This document shows, in pieces, positions 1 through 8,025 of a stretch of DNA of 64,000 nt (the stretch's first letter is position 1; the number at the start of each line of letters is the position of its first letter). A program made the translations under genes and the position numbers. Origin of the DNA: Streptomyces sp. NBC_00273. Its GTDB lineage: Bacteria; Actinomycetota; Actinomycetes; Streptomycetales; Streptomycetaceae. The notes below the pieces were generated by a model. That model was not told the origin of the DNA, searched no databases, and worked only from the letters and a program-made list of their open reading frames with translations. The stretch is from assembly GCF_036178145.1 (NCBI RefSeq), contig NZ_CP108067.1:2046001-2110000 (forward strand). The letters are read 5' to 3'.

Positions 1-2183
1 CTCGAAGGTGCGGGGGTGCGGGACGGGCCGGGCTTCAGCAGGCCGGACAGCCGTTGGCCGAGCCGGAACAGGACGGCGTGGGCCAGGAGCCGGGCCGGGC
101 CGGTGCGGGAGAGCCTGCGGGCGCCGCGCATGACCTGGAAGATCTCCCGCTCGGTGGCGGTCAGGGGCAGCAGGAACACGTCGTAGACGACGAAGGCCCG
201 GGCACGGGTGATCCACCAGAGGATCAGGGCGTACGTCATCCACTCGCCCTCGGGGTCGACGAAGCGGCCGAGCGCTCCGGGGACGCGTGGTTCGAACCGG
301 CCGAGCATGCCTTCGGCGAAGCGGCGGCCGATCACTCCGTGCGGCCCGGTGTCCATCGCGGCGAGTCCGGCGGCCACGAGGTCCGACAGGGCCCGGACCC
401 GTTCGGGCAGGCCGAGGGCGTCGACCTGGCGGATGGCCTGGAGCGCGAAGTGGGCGCCCAGGGCGTGGGCGTGGTGGGTGCGCAGTTCCTCGACCAGCTG
501 CGGGTTGGCCGCGCGGGCGGCGTCGTACACCTCGTCGGAGACGAGGGCGGCACCCGTGGGGAAGCAGCCGTAGCTCAGGGCCTTGGACAGGCTCATGAGG
601 TCGATGTCGGGGAGCCGGCCGTGGTGGGCGAAGCGGGTTCCGCAGCGGTAGTAGGACGTCAGGACCTCGTCGACGCCGACGAGGTAGCCCTGTTCGGCCC
701 GGCCGGCGGTGACGGCGTCGAGGAGCGGTCCGGGGATCGGGGCGTAGGCGTCGGAGCTGCCGTGGACCAGTTCGATCCACACGAGTCCGATCTCGCCGGT
801 GGCCGCCTCCTTGCGGAAGTCGTCGACGGCGTGCGGGGTGAAGGGGTCGATGTAGCGGATGTCGTCGTAGAGGGGGCCGAAGGGCGCGCGGGTGCGTCCG
901 GCGGCGGTGGCCAGCAGGGAGACGAGGGTCTTGCCGCCGTAGTTGTGCTTGAAGACGACGATGCGCCGCCTGCCGGGGCGGGCGAGTCGGGCCAGGGTGA
1001 TGGCGCTCTCGACCGCGGACGCGCCGCTGACGGCGGGGAAGGCGTGGGGCAGGCCGGTTTCGCGGGCCAGGACCTGTTCGAGCTCGCGGACGTGGTCCCG
1101 GGCGGGGTCGTGATCGCGTACGACGTCGGTCAGCGCGTCGGCCGGGTTGTGGCCGGCCACGCCGAGCCCGGCCCCGCACAGTCCGTCGACCAGGTCCAGT
1201 TCGCGGCCGGAGTCGAGACGGACGGTGAGCCGGGAGCCCTTGGCGCGGACGACGTTGAGCGCGCCGTGCAGCTTGCGGTGCATGCGGACCGCCATCGGGT
1301 TCACGTGGCGGGCGTACAGGTCGAGGGTGGCCTGCCGGTCGGCGGTGGCCGCCGCGAGGACGCGGTGCACCGGGGCGGCGGCGTCCCAGCGGGGGCGCAG
1401 CCGGGCGCCGACGGCGCGCACGGCGACGCTGTTGCCGCCGTAGGTGTTGGAGTGCAGGAACCCGGTCTGCGGGGTGGTCCACGGCGCGAACGTGTCGTGG
1501 GTACCGGTGAAGGCGCCGAACGGGACCTCGTACCCGGTGAGGGATTCGCCCAGGACGACGAGGTCGGGGCGCAGCGCGGTGACGGCGGGGTCGACGGGGC
1601 TGTCCGGGGCGACGTCGCTGAGGTCGACGACGACGCGGGCTCCGGTGGCGCGTGCGGTACGGGCCAGTTCGACGACGGCGGCCAGGGCGCCCGCGTCGAG
1701 GAGTTCGGGGGCGCGGACGACGAGCCCGCACACGGTCGTGCCGTGCAGGGCGGTGCGCAGGCCGGCCACGGTGGTGTGGGTGAGGAGGCCGGGGGCGAGG
1801 GCGCGGTCGGGGCCTTCGCCGAGCGGGTCGGTACGGCGGGCGAGGGTGCCGTCGGGGTCCAGGACCAGGACGCGGCCCCGGTGGGCGGCGGCGGTCGCGG
1901 CGGCGCGGTGGCGCAGGAGTTTGACGGCGCCGTGCAGGGCCTCGTAGCGGGAGTTGGCGAAGAAGCTGCGGTAGTGGGTGCCGGGCGGGCGGCCGCCCAG
2001 TTCCCTGACGAACTCGCTGACGAGGTGGCCGGCCTGGGCGGACTCGGTGGTCACGAACCAGGACGGCATGGCGAAGACGGGCTGTTCCTGCGCGATGAGG
2101 TCGGCCAGGATGCCGAGGGTCTGCGGGCCGGCCGGGCGCAGGTGCGGTACCGGGCCGGGGGCGGCGTGGGGGTTCGGGTTCAT
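1..2183 (-). CDS. Tandem class III aminotransferase-like protein, C-terminus cut by window edge
   Basis: The frame opens with ATG at 2183 and stays open to base 1, giving at least 727 residues. A normal class III aminotransferase has about 430. Two homologous halves are visible. In the C-terminal half (about 300-650) the family landmarks are present: SGASAVESA, NYGG near 410, VDEV with Asp505-Glu506, SLSKAL with the expected PLP lysine at 534, and a HHAHALGAHFA stretch. In the N-terminal half the same landmarks are eroded: DLSDVAPD replaces the D-E-x-Q motif, and LGESLTG carries Glu213 where the lysine should be, although HSNTYGGNS remains. The likely arrangement is one active and one pseudo-catalytic domain forming an intramolecular dimer. 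Substrate is unknown. It follows the azasugar-like run on the same strand after a 374-bp gap, so membership in that pathway is possible but unproven. Confidence 0.8.
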   Translation of the reverse strand, partial: MNPNPHAAPGPVPHLRPAGPQTLGILADLIAQEQPVFAMPSWFVTTESAQAGHLVSEFVRELGGRPPGTHYRSFFANSRYEALHGAVKLLRHRAAATAAAHRGRVLVLDPDGTLARRTDPLGEGPDRALAPGLLTHTTVAGLRTALHGTTVCGLVVRAPELLDAGALAAVVELARTARATGARVVVDLSDVAPDSPVDPAVTALRPDLVVLGESLTGYEVPFGAFTGTHDTFAPWTTPQTGFLHSNTYGGNSVAVRAVGARLRPRWDAAAPVHRVLAAATADRQATLDLYARHVNPMAVRMHRKLHGALNVVRAKGSRLTVRLDSGRELDLVDGLCGAGLGVAGHNPADALTDVVRDHDPARDHVRELEQVLARETGLPHAFPAVSGASAVESAITLARLARPGRRRIVVFKHNYGGKTLVSLLATAAGRTRAPFGPLYDDIRYIDPFTPHAVDDFRKEAATGEIGLVWIELVHGSSDAYAPIPGPLLDAVTAGRAEQGYLVGVDEVLTSYYRCGTRFAHHGRLPDIDLMSLSKALSYGCFPTGAALVSDEVYDAARAANPQLVEELRTHHAHALGAHFALQAIRQVDALGLPERVRALSDLVAAGLAAMDTGPHGVIGRRFAEGMLGRFEPRVPGALGRFVDPEGEWMTYALILWWITRARAFVVYDVFLLPLTATEREIFQVMRGARRLSRTGPARLLAHAVLFRLGQRLSGLLKPGPSRTPAPS

Positions 2184-2557
2184 GACGCCATCTCGCTCGT
2201 GGGAGGAGTCCCGGCCTGTGCGCTGCGCGGGATGCAGGGTGGGGGCGGGTGCGGACTGCCGCGGCAGGCGGGCGACGGGACCACCGCCAGGCGGAGTCGA
2301 GACCGGCAGCCCGGTGGCGACGGCACCGCCGGGCAGGACCGGTGACGGCACCGCGTCCCGGCGAAGCCGACGACGGGACCACCGCCGGGCCGAGCCAGGA
2401 GCAGCACCGGGACCGGTGCCCGGTGGCGGGCCGCCGCCGAGCACCGTCGGTCACGGCACGGCAGGACCACCGCCGGGCGGGGGCGGGGGTGCTGGGTGGG
2501 GTAGGGCCGGGCGGCGGGGGGCGCGCTGTCAGGTACGCTCCCCCGCCGCCCGGGTTC
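2184..2557. repeat. Non-coding spacer with degenerate GGACCACCGCC repeats
   Basis: This 374-bp gap separates the tandem aminotransferase from the GH35-like gene. It holds several imperfect direct copies of a GC-rich unit around GACGGGACCACCGCCGGGC, near 2273-2294, 2371-2390 and 2456-2480, with a shorter related copy near 2318-2338. No convincing reading frame with a ribosome-binding site was found. It may carry a promoter for the downstream gene, but I see no clear -10/-35 pair. Confidence 0.5.
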
Positions 2558-4468
2558 TCAGGAGGCCCGGACGCGCATCGCGTCGGCCTGCTCGCCGCCC
2601 CACAGGAGGGCGGCGGGGGTGACGGACGGCTCCTCGGGGGTGGCGAGCCATCCCACGAGTGCGCCGTCGCGGGTGACGAGGACCGCGGCGGACCCGGCGG
2701 GCAGGTCCAGCGTCCAGCCACCGCCGGTGCCGGTGACCCGGTCGTCGGCGTCGGTGGGGTTGAAGGCGCCGATGACGCGGACGCCGTCCGGGCCGGACCG
2801 GCTCAGGACGCGGGCCCTGCCGTGCGCCGTGGTCCAGCGCGGGCCGGCCGGAGCCGGAAGCGCGTCGGCGAACGCGGCGAGGAACGCGGCGGCCGCGCCG
2901 TCCGCGGGCTCACCGGCGGGCAGCGTCAGCTCGCCGGGGCCGTCTCCGTCGGGGTGCCCGGCCCGCACCACGGCGACGGGGACGGGGGTGCCGTCGGCGG
3001 CGTGGGCCGGCCGCTCGTCGAGCCAGCCGAGCCCGATCAGCCGTCCGGAGTCGGCCAGTTGGCGGTGCACGGCGTCGGCGAGTTCCACGAGGACGGTGCG
3101 GCCGGTGCGCTGCCAGGCGCCGGCTTCGGGCAGGGCCCGGTCGACGAGGACCACCGCGTCGCGGTCCAGGACGGAGCCGGCCAGCAGGGCGCCGTGGCGT
3201 TCGAGGAACGCGGCCAGCAGCCGCAGGCCCTGGGCGTTGGCCTGGTGGGCACCGCCCTCGGCGAGCGGTGCACCGGGGGTGTACGGCGGTGCGTGCAGGG
3301 CGGGGTCCACCCCTTCGGCGCGCAGCCCGTCGGGGTCCATGTCGACCAGCGGGCCCCAGTTCTCCGTGGCGCAGGCCGTGTAGACGCTGACGGTGGTGGA
3401 GCCCAGCAGGAGAGCCAGCAGGGCGTTGAAGACGGGGGTCGCCGGCCGGGCGAAGGACTCGTCGGTCCAGGTGAACCCCCAGTTCGCCTCGACCACGTCG
3501 GTGCCGCCGAGGAGGATCCCGGCCAGGTGGGAGCCGAAGGCCTCGGTCTCCCTGGCCGGGTTGCCGATCCATTCGGTGTGGCCGACGAAGTACCCGGAGC
3601 CTCGCACGGCGCGCTGCCGGGCGGCCCAGGCGTCGAGGGCGGCGCGCGGTGCGGCGACCGCGGTCAGGGGGACGTTGGCCAGCCGGGCCGGGCCTTCGGG
3701 GAAGAGCGCGGAGATCCGGTCCCACAGGTCGACGATGGCCTGGCCGGACCAGCGGGACCACTGCTGTCGCGTGGCGCTGGTCCACCGGGTGACGTCCTCG
3801 GTGGCGAGGGCTGCCTCGTCGGGCAGGCCGCGTCCGGTCAGCCAGCGGGCGAAGGCCCGGCGGGCGGCCGGCGAGGCGTCCTGGGCGTCCACGGGGAGGT
3901 GGGCGTCGCCGCAGGTGCCCTCGTTGCCGAGCTGGAGGGCGACGACGGGGCCGTCGGGCGCTGCGGCCCCGGCGACGACCTCGTCGGCGACGGCCTTCAG
4001 CCAGGTCTCGGTCTCGGCCTGGACGGCCGGGTCGAGGAGGCTGGGCAGCGGCTTGCCCTGCGAGGTGAGGACGGTGCCGTCCAGCCCCTGGTAGGGGGTG
4101 TGTCCGGGGCCGCAGAGGCGGTCGGGCAGGCCGCCGAGCTGCACCTCGGCGTGGATGAAGGGGCCGGGCTTGAGGAGGACGCCCAGTCCGGCGGCGGCGG
4201 CCAGCTCCAGCAGCCCGACGACGTCGCACTGCGGGTCGGTCTTCCCGGTGAAGTCGAAGGAACGGTCGCCCTCCTGCGCACCCGTCTCGTGGAAGCGCCA
4301 CGGGAGGTAGCAGGAGACGACGTCCACGCCGAGGGCCCGCAGTTCGCGCAGGTCGGCGCCCCAGTTGACGGGGGCGGCCCGGTAGTACGGGTACTCGCCG
4401 ACGACGACGGGCCGGGTGGTGCCGGGGACGAGCGCTGCGGCAAGCGTGGCGCGCGGGGTCGGGCTCAT
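2558..4468 (-). CDS. Glycoside hydrolase family 35-like beta-galactosidase
   Basis: A protein of 636 residues with the N-terminal barrel pattern of GH35 enzymes: VVVGEYPYYR near the start, PWRFHET with the following FDFTGKTD stretch, LLKPGPFIHAEVQLGGLPDR, and LQLGNEGTCGD, whose Glu near 183 is the likely acid/base. GHTEWIGNP, with Glu near 297, is a candidate for the nucleophile region. There is no signal peptide, so the enzyme is probably cytoplasmic. The ATG at 4468 overlaps the stop of the dehydrogenase gene (ATGA), which argues for translational coupling. In an iminosugar locus it could be a resistant target copy or could act on a glycosylated intermediate; both are inference. GH35 assignment is fairly sure, exact substrate is not. 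Confidence 0.75.
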   Translation of the reverse strand: MSPTPRATLAAALVPGTTRPVVVGEYPYYRAAPVNWGADLRELRALGVDVVSCYLPWRFHETGAQEGDRSFDFTGKTDPQCDVVGLLELAAAAGLGVLLKPGPFIHAEVQLGGLPDRLCGPGHTPYQGLDGTVLTSQGKPLPSLLDPAVQAETETWLKAVADEVVAGAAAPDGPVVALQLGNEGTCGDAHLPVDAQDASPAARRAFARWLTGRGLPDEAALATEDVTRWTSATRQQWSRWSGQAIVDLWDRISALFPEGPARLANVPLTAVAAPRAALDAWAARQRAVRGSGYFVGHTEWIGNPARETEAFGSHLAGILLGGTDVVEANWGFTWTDESFARPATPVFNALLALLLGSTTVSVYTACATENWGPLVDMDPDGLRAEGVDPALHAPPYTPGAPLAEGGAHQANAQGLRLLAAFLERHGALLAGSVLDRDAVVLVDRALPEAGAWQRTGRTVLVELADAVHRQLADSGRLIGLGWLDERPAHAADGTPVPVAVVRAGHPDGDGPGELTLPAGEPADGAAAAFLAAFADALPAPAGPRWTTAHGRARVLSRSGPDGVRVIGAFNPTDADDRVTGTGGGWTLDLPAGSAAVLVTRDGALVGWLATPEEPSVTPAALLWGGEQADAMRVRAS

Positions 4469-5502
4469 ACGGCCGCTCCGTCGTGCGGAGGTACGAGGAC
4501 GACCTTCAGGGCGGTGTACTCGGCGCCGGGGACGGCGGCGAGGGCCTTGAACGCCTCTTCGTGGTCGGCGAGGGCGAAGCGGTGGGTGACCACGCGCTCC
4601 AGGGGCAGCTGCCGGGCCAGCTCGACGGCCTTGGGGAAGATCATGCTGTTGTAGTCGCCGGCGCCGATGATCTGCAGGCCGCGCTGGAGCAGGGTGAGCG
4701 GCCGGACGGTGGCGGAGGCGTTGCTGTTGAAGCCCATGACGACGACGCGGCCGCGCACGGCGGCGTAGCCGATGCTCTGCTCCAGGAGGTTGCCCACGGA
4801 GTCGACGACGAGGTCGCCGCGTTCGGTGAGGGCGGGGTCGTCCGGGGTGTGGACGGTGACGCGGCCGCCGAACTCGGGGGCGTCGAAGATCTCCTGGCCG
4901 AGCCGGCCGCGTACCGGGTCGGGTTCGACGAGGAGGACCGTGGCGCCGTAGCGCTGGGCGGCCATGGCGGTGACCACGCCCATGGGGCCGCCACCGACGA
5001 CGACGGCGGTCTCGCCGGCCGCCAGGCGGCCGGCCTCGATGTTGTTGAGTGCGCAGGCGAGCGGTTCGACGACGACGGCGCGGTCGAAGTCCATGTCGTC
5101 GGGGATCGCGTGGCAGAAGAGCTCGGGGAGGCGGATGAACTCGGCGAAGGAGCCGTCGTAGTCCAGGCCCACCTCGGTCCCGGTCTTGCGGCTGCAGAAG
5201 TTCCAGTGGCCTTCGAGGCAGGTGGGGCAGTTTCCGCAGTACAGGGTGGGGTTGACGATGACCCGGTCGCCGACGGCGAAGCGGGTGACGCCCGGGCCCG
5301 TGGAATCGACGACGCCGACGGCCTCGTGGCCCATGACGACACCGGTCTCGGCGGGGAACTTGCCGACGAGGACGCTGCGGTCGGTCCCGCAGATGCCGCT
5401 CTGGGTGACGCGGATGACGACGTCGTCCGCGGCCAGCGGCTCCGGCTTGGGGTGGTCGACGAGGGCGAGCGTGCGGTCGGCGGTGAGCGTCAGGGCCTTC
5501 AT
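4465..5502 (-). CDS. Zinc-dependent alcohol dehydrogenase, GutB1-like
   Basis: A 345-residue medium-chain dehydrogenase. Catalytic zinc ligands are visible as Cys38 (SGICGTD) and His59-Glu60 (GHE). The structural zinc site is Cys89, Cys92, Cys95 and Cys103. A Rossmann glycine motif (VVVGGGPMG) lies near 170. The family includes sorbitol and threonine dehydrogenases. In Bacillus azasugar pathways the equivalent GutB1 oxidises the C6 hydroxyl of 2-amino-2-deoxymannitol. The ATG at 5502 is preceded by GGGAGGAATC and overlaps the phosphatase stop (ATGA). A longer in-frame reading up to 6063 exists but its extra part is arginine-rich shadow sequence. The downstream gene is ATGA-coupled too, so this is the middle of a tight operon. 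Confidence 0.85.
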   Translation of the reverse strand: MKALTLTADRTLALVDHPKPEPLAADDVVIRVTQSGICGTDRSVLVGKFPAETGVVMGHEAVGVVDSTGPGVTRFAVGDRVIVNPTLYCGNCPTCLEGHWNFCSRKTGTEVGLDYDGSFAEFIRLPELFCHAIPDDMDFDRAVVVEPLACALNNIEAGRLAAGETAVVVGGGPMGVVTAMAAQRYGATVLLVEPDPVRGRLGQEIFDAPEFGGRVTVHTPDDPALTERGDLVVDSVGNLLEQSIGYAAVRGRVVVMGFNSNASATVRPLTLLQRGLQIIGAGDYNSMIFPKAVELARQLPLERVVTHRFALADHEEAFKALAAVPGAEYTALKVVLVPPHDGAAV

Positions 5503-6506
5503 GATTCCTCCCTCACGGGCGCGGCGGCGGCGCGGCCCAGGTCCCAGCGGATGGTGTCGAGCAGCTGCTCGTGGAGTTCGGGGGTGGCGGCGGCGATGCA
5601 GGACTTCTGGTTCATCGGGCCGAGGTCGACCAGCGAGGTGCTGCCGAGGTCGTCGCCGTAGGCGTCCGTGATGACGACGCCGGCCTGCCGGGCGAGGTAG
5701 ACGACGGCGGCGATGTCGTAGGGGAAGAGGTGCAGGATCGAGCCGCGGCCTACCCGCAGGAACGCCTCTTCGGTGTCGGGGTGGTCGCGCAGCACGCGGT
5801 TGCCGATGTCGACGTAGGCGTCGAGCTGGCCGGTGATGATGCGGGAGATGGAGAAGGTGCTGCTGTTGAAGACGAAGATGCCGCCGGTGTTGGCCGAGCT
5901 GTCCACGAGGTGGCCGTACGCCGCGGTCATCAGGTCCATCGGGTGGCCGTTGAACTCGATCGACCAGAACATGTGGGTCGGGTCGGTGTTCCGGCTCAGC
6001 CGCGGGACCGCGGTGGCGAATCCACCGCTGTCGAGGCCGTCGGTGTCGTCGCCGTAGAGCCATGCGCCGCTCTTGATCTCGACCAGGCAGGCGGCGTCGA
6101 CGTCGGCGAGGGTGGGCTTGCCGTCCCCATAGGGGGCGGCCGCGATGGACACCATGCCCATTTCGAGGCCGGCCGAGGTGGGGCGGGTGCCGTCGATCGG
6201 GTCGACGACGAGGAGGACCTGCGGATCGGGGGCGAGCTCCACGTAGGAGCCGTCCTCGGTGTAGAGGGCCGCGGGGACGTGGGCGTGCTCGCGCAGGTAG
6301 TCCAGTACGGCCTGCTCGGCCACCTCGTCGACGTCGAACTGGGCGTCGCCGCCGGGCGAGTCGCCGTGGACGCTGCGCTCGCGGCCGGTGGCCTCGTAGG
6401 CGAGGAGTTCGGCGCGGACGTGCTGTCCGAGGGAGGTGAGCAGCCGCTTCATCGGGTTGTCGCCGACCATCGGGTTGTCGGCGGTCATCGGCGTGTCGGC
6501 GCTCAT
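5499..6506 (-). CDS. Inositol monophosphatase family phosphatase, YktC1-like
   Basis: A 335-residue protein with the metal-dependent sugar phosphatase signature: FDVDEVAEQAV near 57-67, TEDG with Glu84, and VVDPIDGT at 100-107, with Asp102 and Asp105 as metal ligands. A later FPYDIAA segment supplies the distal aspartate. In the azasugar trio the homologue YktC1 removes phosphate from 2-amino-2-deoxymannitol 6-phosphate; the reaction here is inferred from context. The ATG at 6506 overlaps the aminotransferase stop (ATGA), which favours this start, although repeated NPM segments give further in-frame ATGs within the first 19 codons. The N-terminal 20 residues look disordered and repetitive. 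Confidence 0.85.
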   Translation of the reverse strand: MSADTPMTADNPMVGDNPMKRLLTSLGQHVRAELLAYEATGRERSVHGDSPGGDAQFDVDEVAEQAVLDYLREHAHVPAALYTEDGSYVELAPDPQVLLVVDPIDGTRPTSAGLEMGMVSIAAAPYGDGKPTLADVDAACLVEIKSGAWLYGDDTDGLDSGGFATAVPRLSRNTDPTHMFWSIEFNGHPMDLMTAAYGHLVDSSANTGGIFVFNSSTFSISRIITGQLDAYVDIGNRVLRDHPDTEEAFLRVGRGSILHLFPYDIAAVVYLARQAGVVITDAYGDDLGSTSLVDLGPMNQKSCIAAATPELHEQLLDTIRWDLGRAAAAPVREES

Positions 6507-7771
6507 CGGGCCAGCTCCGCGAGGAAGAGGTTCTCCAGCTTGTCGCAGATCTCCTCGGCCTGGTCCATGGTGAGGATCAGCGGCGGGCGGATCTTGAGGA
6601 CGTTGCCGTAGCCGTAGCGCGAGGTGCGCAGGATCAGGCCGTGGTCCATGGCCTTGGTGGCCAGGTGGTTGGTGAGCTTCACGGCGGGCTTGCCGTCGGC
6701 TTCGGCGATCTCGAAGCCGATCATCAGTCCGACGCCGCGGACGTCGACGATCTGCGGGTAGCGGCGCTTCATGTCGTCGAGGCGCTGCATGATGTAGTCG
6801 CCCGTGCGGGTCACGTTCGCCAGGAACTCGGGCTGCCGCACGATGTCGAGGGTGGCGTTGGCCGCGGCGGCGGCCAACAGGTTGGCGCCGTAGGTGAACG
6901 AGTGGTGGTTCGCGGGGAGGCCGGCGAGCCGCTCGTTGGTGATGATGGCGGCGACCTGCGCGCCCGATCCGCCGAGGCCCTTGGCGGTGGTGATGGCGTC
7001 GGGTTCGACGTCGAAGTACTGGGCCGCGAACATGTGGCCGGTGCGGCCGATGCCCGTCTGGATCTCGTCGAATATGAGGGCGATGTTCTGCTCGTCGCAG
7101 AAGGCGCGCAGTTTCTGCATGTACCCGTCCGGCGGGACGATGTTGCCGCCGTTTCCGGATATCGGCTCGATGAGTACGGCGGCTACCCGGCCGGAGCTGG
7201 CGTAGTCGACGAAGTCCTCCAGCCGGTCCACGCACATCATCCCGCAGGAGCCCTCCTTCTGCCCGTAGAAGCAGCGGAAGCAGTACGGGTCGGGGACCTG
7301 GAGACTGCCGGGGAAGATGTTGGGGAACGGCTCGCGGCGGAACGCGTTGCCGGACATCGACGTCATCATCATCGTCTGTCCCACGTGGCTGCGGAACAGC
7401 GTGATGACCTCGGACTTGCCGGTGGCCATCTGGGCCATCTTGATGGCGCCCTCGTTGGCGGCGGAGCCGCCGGAGACCTTGGGGTGCACCTTCGTCAGGT
7501 TGTCCGGGGAGACCTCGACCAGCCGCTGGACCAGGCCGTTGACCGGATCGCTCTGGTAGGAGGAGGTGATGTGGACCAGCTTGTCGAGCTGCTCCTTCAT
7601 CGCGGCGACGACGGCCGGGTGGGAGTATCCCAGGCTCAGGTTGAAGGTCGCCGACGCGCAGTCGAGGTAGCTCTTGCCGTCCTCGTCGTAGAGGTAGACG
7701 CCCTCACCCCGCGCCATCTTGTAATCGCTGACGGGGTAATAGATGTGCTCGGTAACGTCCTTGGTTTCCAT
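6503..7771 (-). CDS. Class III PLP aminotransferase, GabT1-like
   Basis: A full-length 422-residue class III aminotransferase. Landmarks are SGGSAANEGAIK, IFDEIQTGIGRTG with Asp235-Glu236, and TTAKGLGG with the PLP lysine at 264. A four-cysteine insert (CFRCFYGQKEGSCGMMC) near 167 is seen in some 4-aminobutyrate/taurine-type members. In the azasugar pathway GabT1 transaminates fructose 6-phosphate at C2; that role here is inferred from its phosphatase and dehydrogenase neighbours. The ATG at 7771 follows GAGGGACCG, and this is the first gene of the run, so the operon promoter probably lies in 7772-8025. The substrate could also be another keto-sugar, or the enzyme could be an ordinary omega-aminotransferase, if the cluster reading is wrong. 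Confidence 0.87.
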   Translation of the reverse strand: METKDVTEHIYYPVSDYKMARGEGVYLYDEDGKSYLDCASATFNLSLGYSHPAVVAAMKEQLDKLVHITSSYQSDPVNGLVQRLVEVSPDNLTKVHPKVSGGSAANEGAIKMAQMATGKSEVITLFRSHVGQTMMMTSMSGNAFRREPFPNIFPGSLQVPDPYCFRCFYGQKEGSCGMMCVDRLEDFVDYASSGRVAAVLIEPISGNGGNIVPPDGYMQKLRAFCDEQNIALIFDEIQTGIGRTGHMFAAQYFDVEPDAITTAKGLGGSGAQVAAIITNERLAGLPANHHSFTYGANLLAAAAANATLDIVRQPEFLANVTRTGDYIMQRLDDMKRRYPQIVDVRGVGLMIGFEIAEADGKPAVKLTNHLATKAMDHGLILRTSRYGYGNVLKIRPPLILTMDQAEEICDKLENLFLAELAR

Positions 7772-8025
7772 CGGTCCCTCTCACACGGGTCGTTCGAGAC
7801 GTCAACACGTCGAAAAATGGACGGCGGATTTTCAACTCACGTCCAATGGAAAGAATTCGGATACGGCGACTTGATGCCGGTGGGGGGCGGCCCGGATACT
7901 TCACCCGTTTGAGACAGGGATCTCGCGGCAGCGCCTTCTCATTCATCTGATCACATTCCAACTCGGCCTGACAAGTGGCCATTTGGAGATGTAGATCTCT
8001 TTACTCCCTTTACCATCCGGTTTCT
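7772..8025 (-). promoter_or_regulatory. Probable promoter/leader of the azasugar-like operon
   Basis: This 254-bp spacer lies upstream of the aminotransferase start and after the stop of the GPP34-like gene. It is noticeably richer in A/T than the flanking genes. A partly symmetrical 22-bp element, with TTCGA at 7793-7797 and TCGAA at 7810-7814 around ACGTCAACACGT, sits about 20-45 bp upstream of the start codon and could be an operator. No gene with a plausible start was found. Promoter boxes were not assigned. Confidence 0.4.

Noticed and set aside
54..2345. Long open plus-strand frame over the tandem aminotransferase
   Set aside because: Its translation is low-complexity Gly/Ala/Glu/Val sequence without motifs, while the minus strand gives a clear aminotransferase.
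5503..6063. N-terminal extension of the zinc dehydrogenase to 6063
   Set aside because: The extra part is Arg/His/Pro-rich antiframe sequence overlapping the phosphatase gene; the ATG at 5502 has a good ribosome-binding site.
7704..7982. Small minus-strand frame over the aminotransferase leader
   Set aside because: It overlaps the aminotransferase start in another frame, has no ribosome-binding site and no family pattern.
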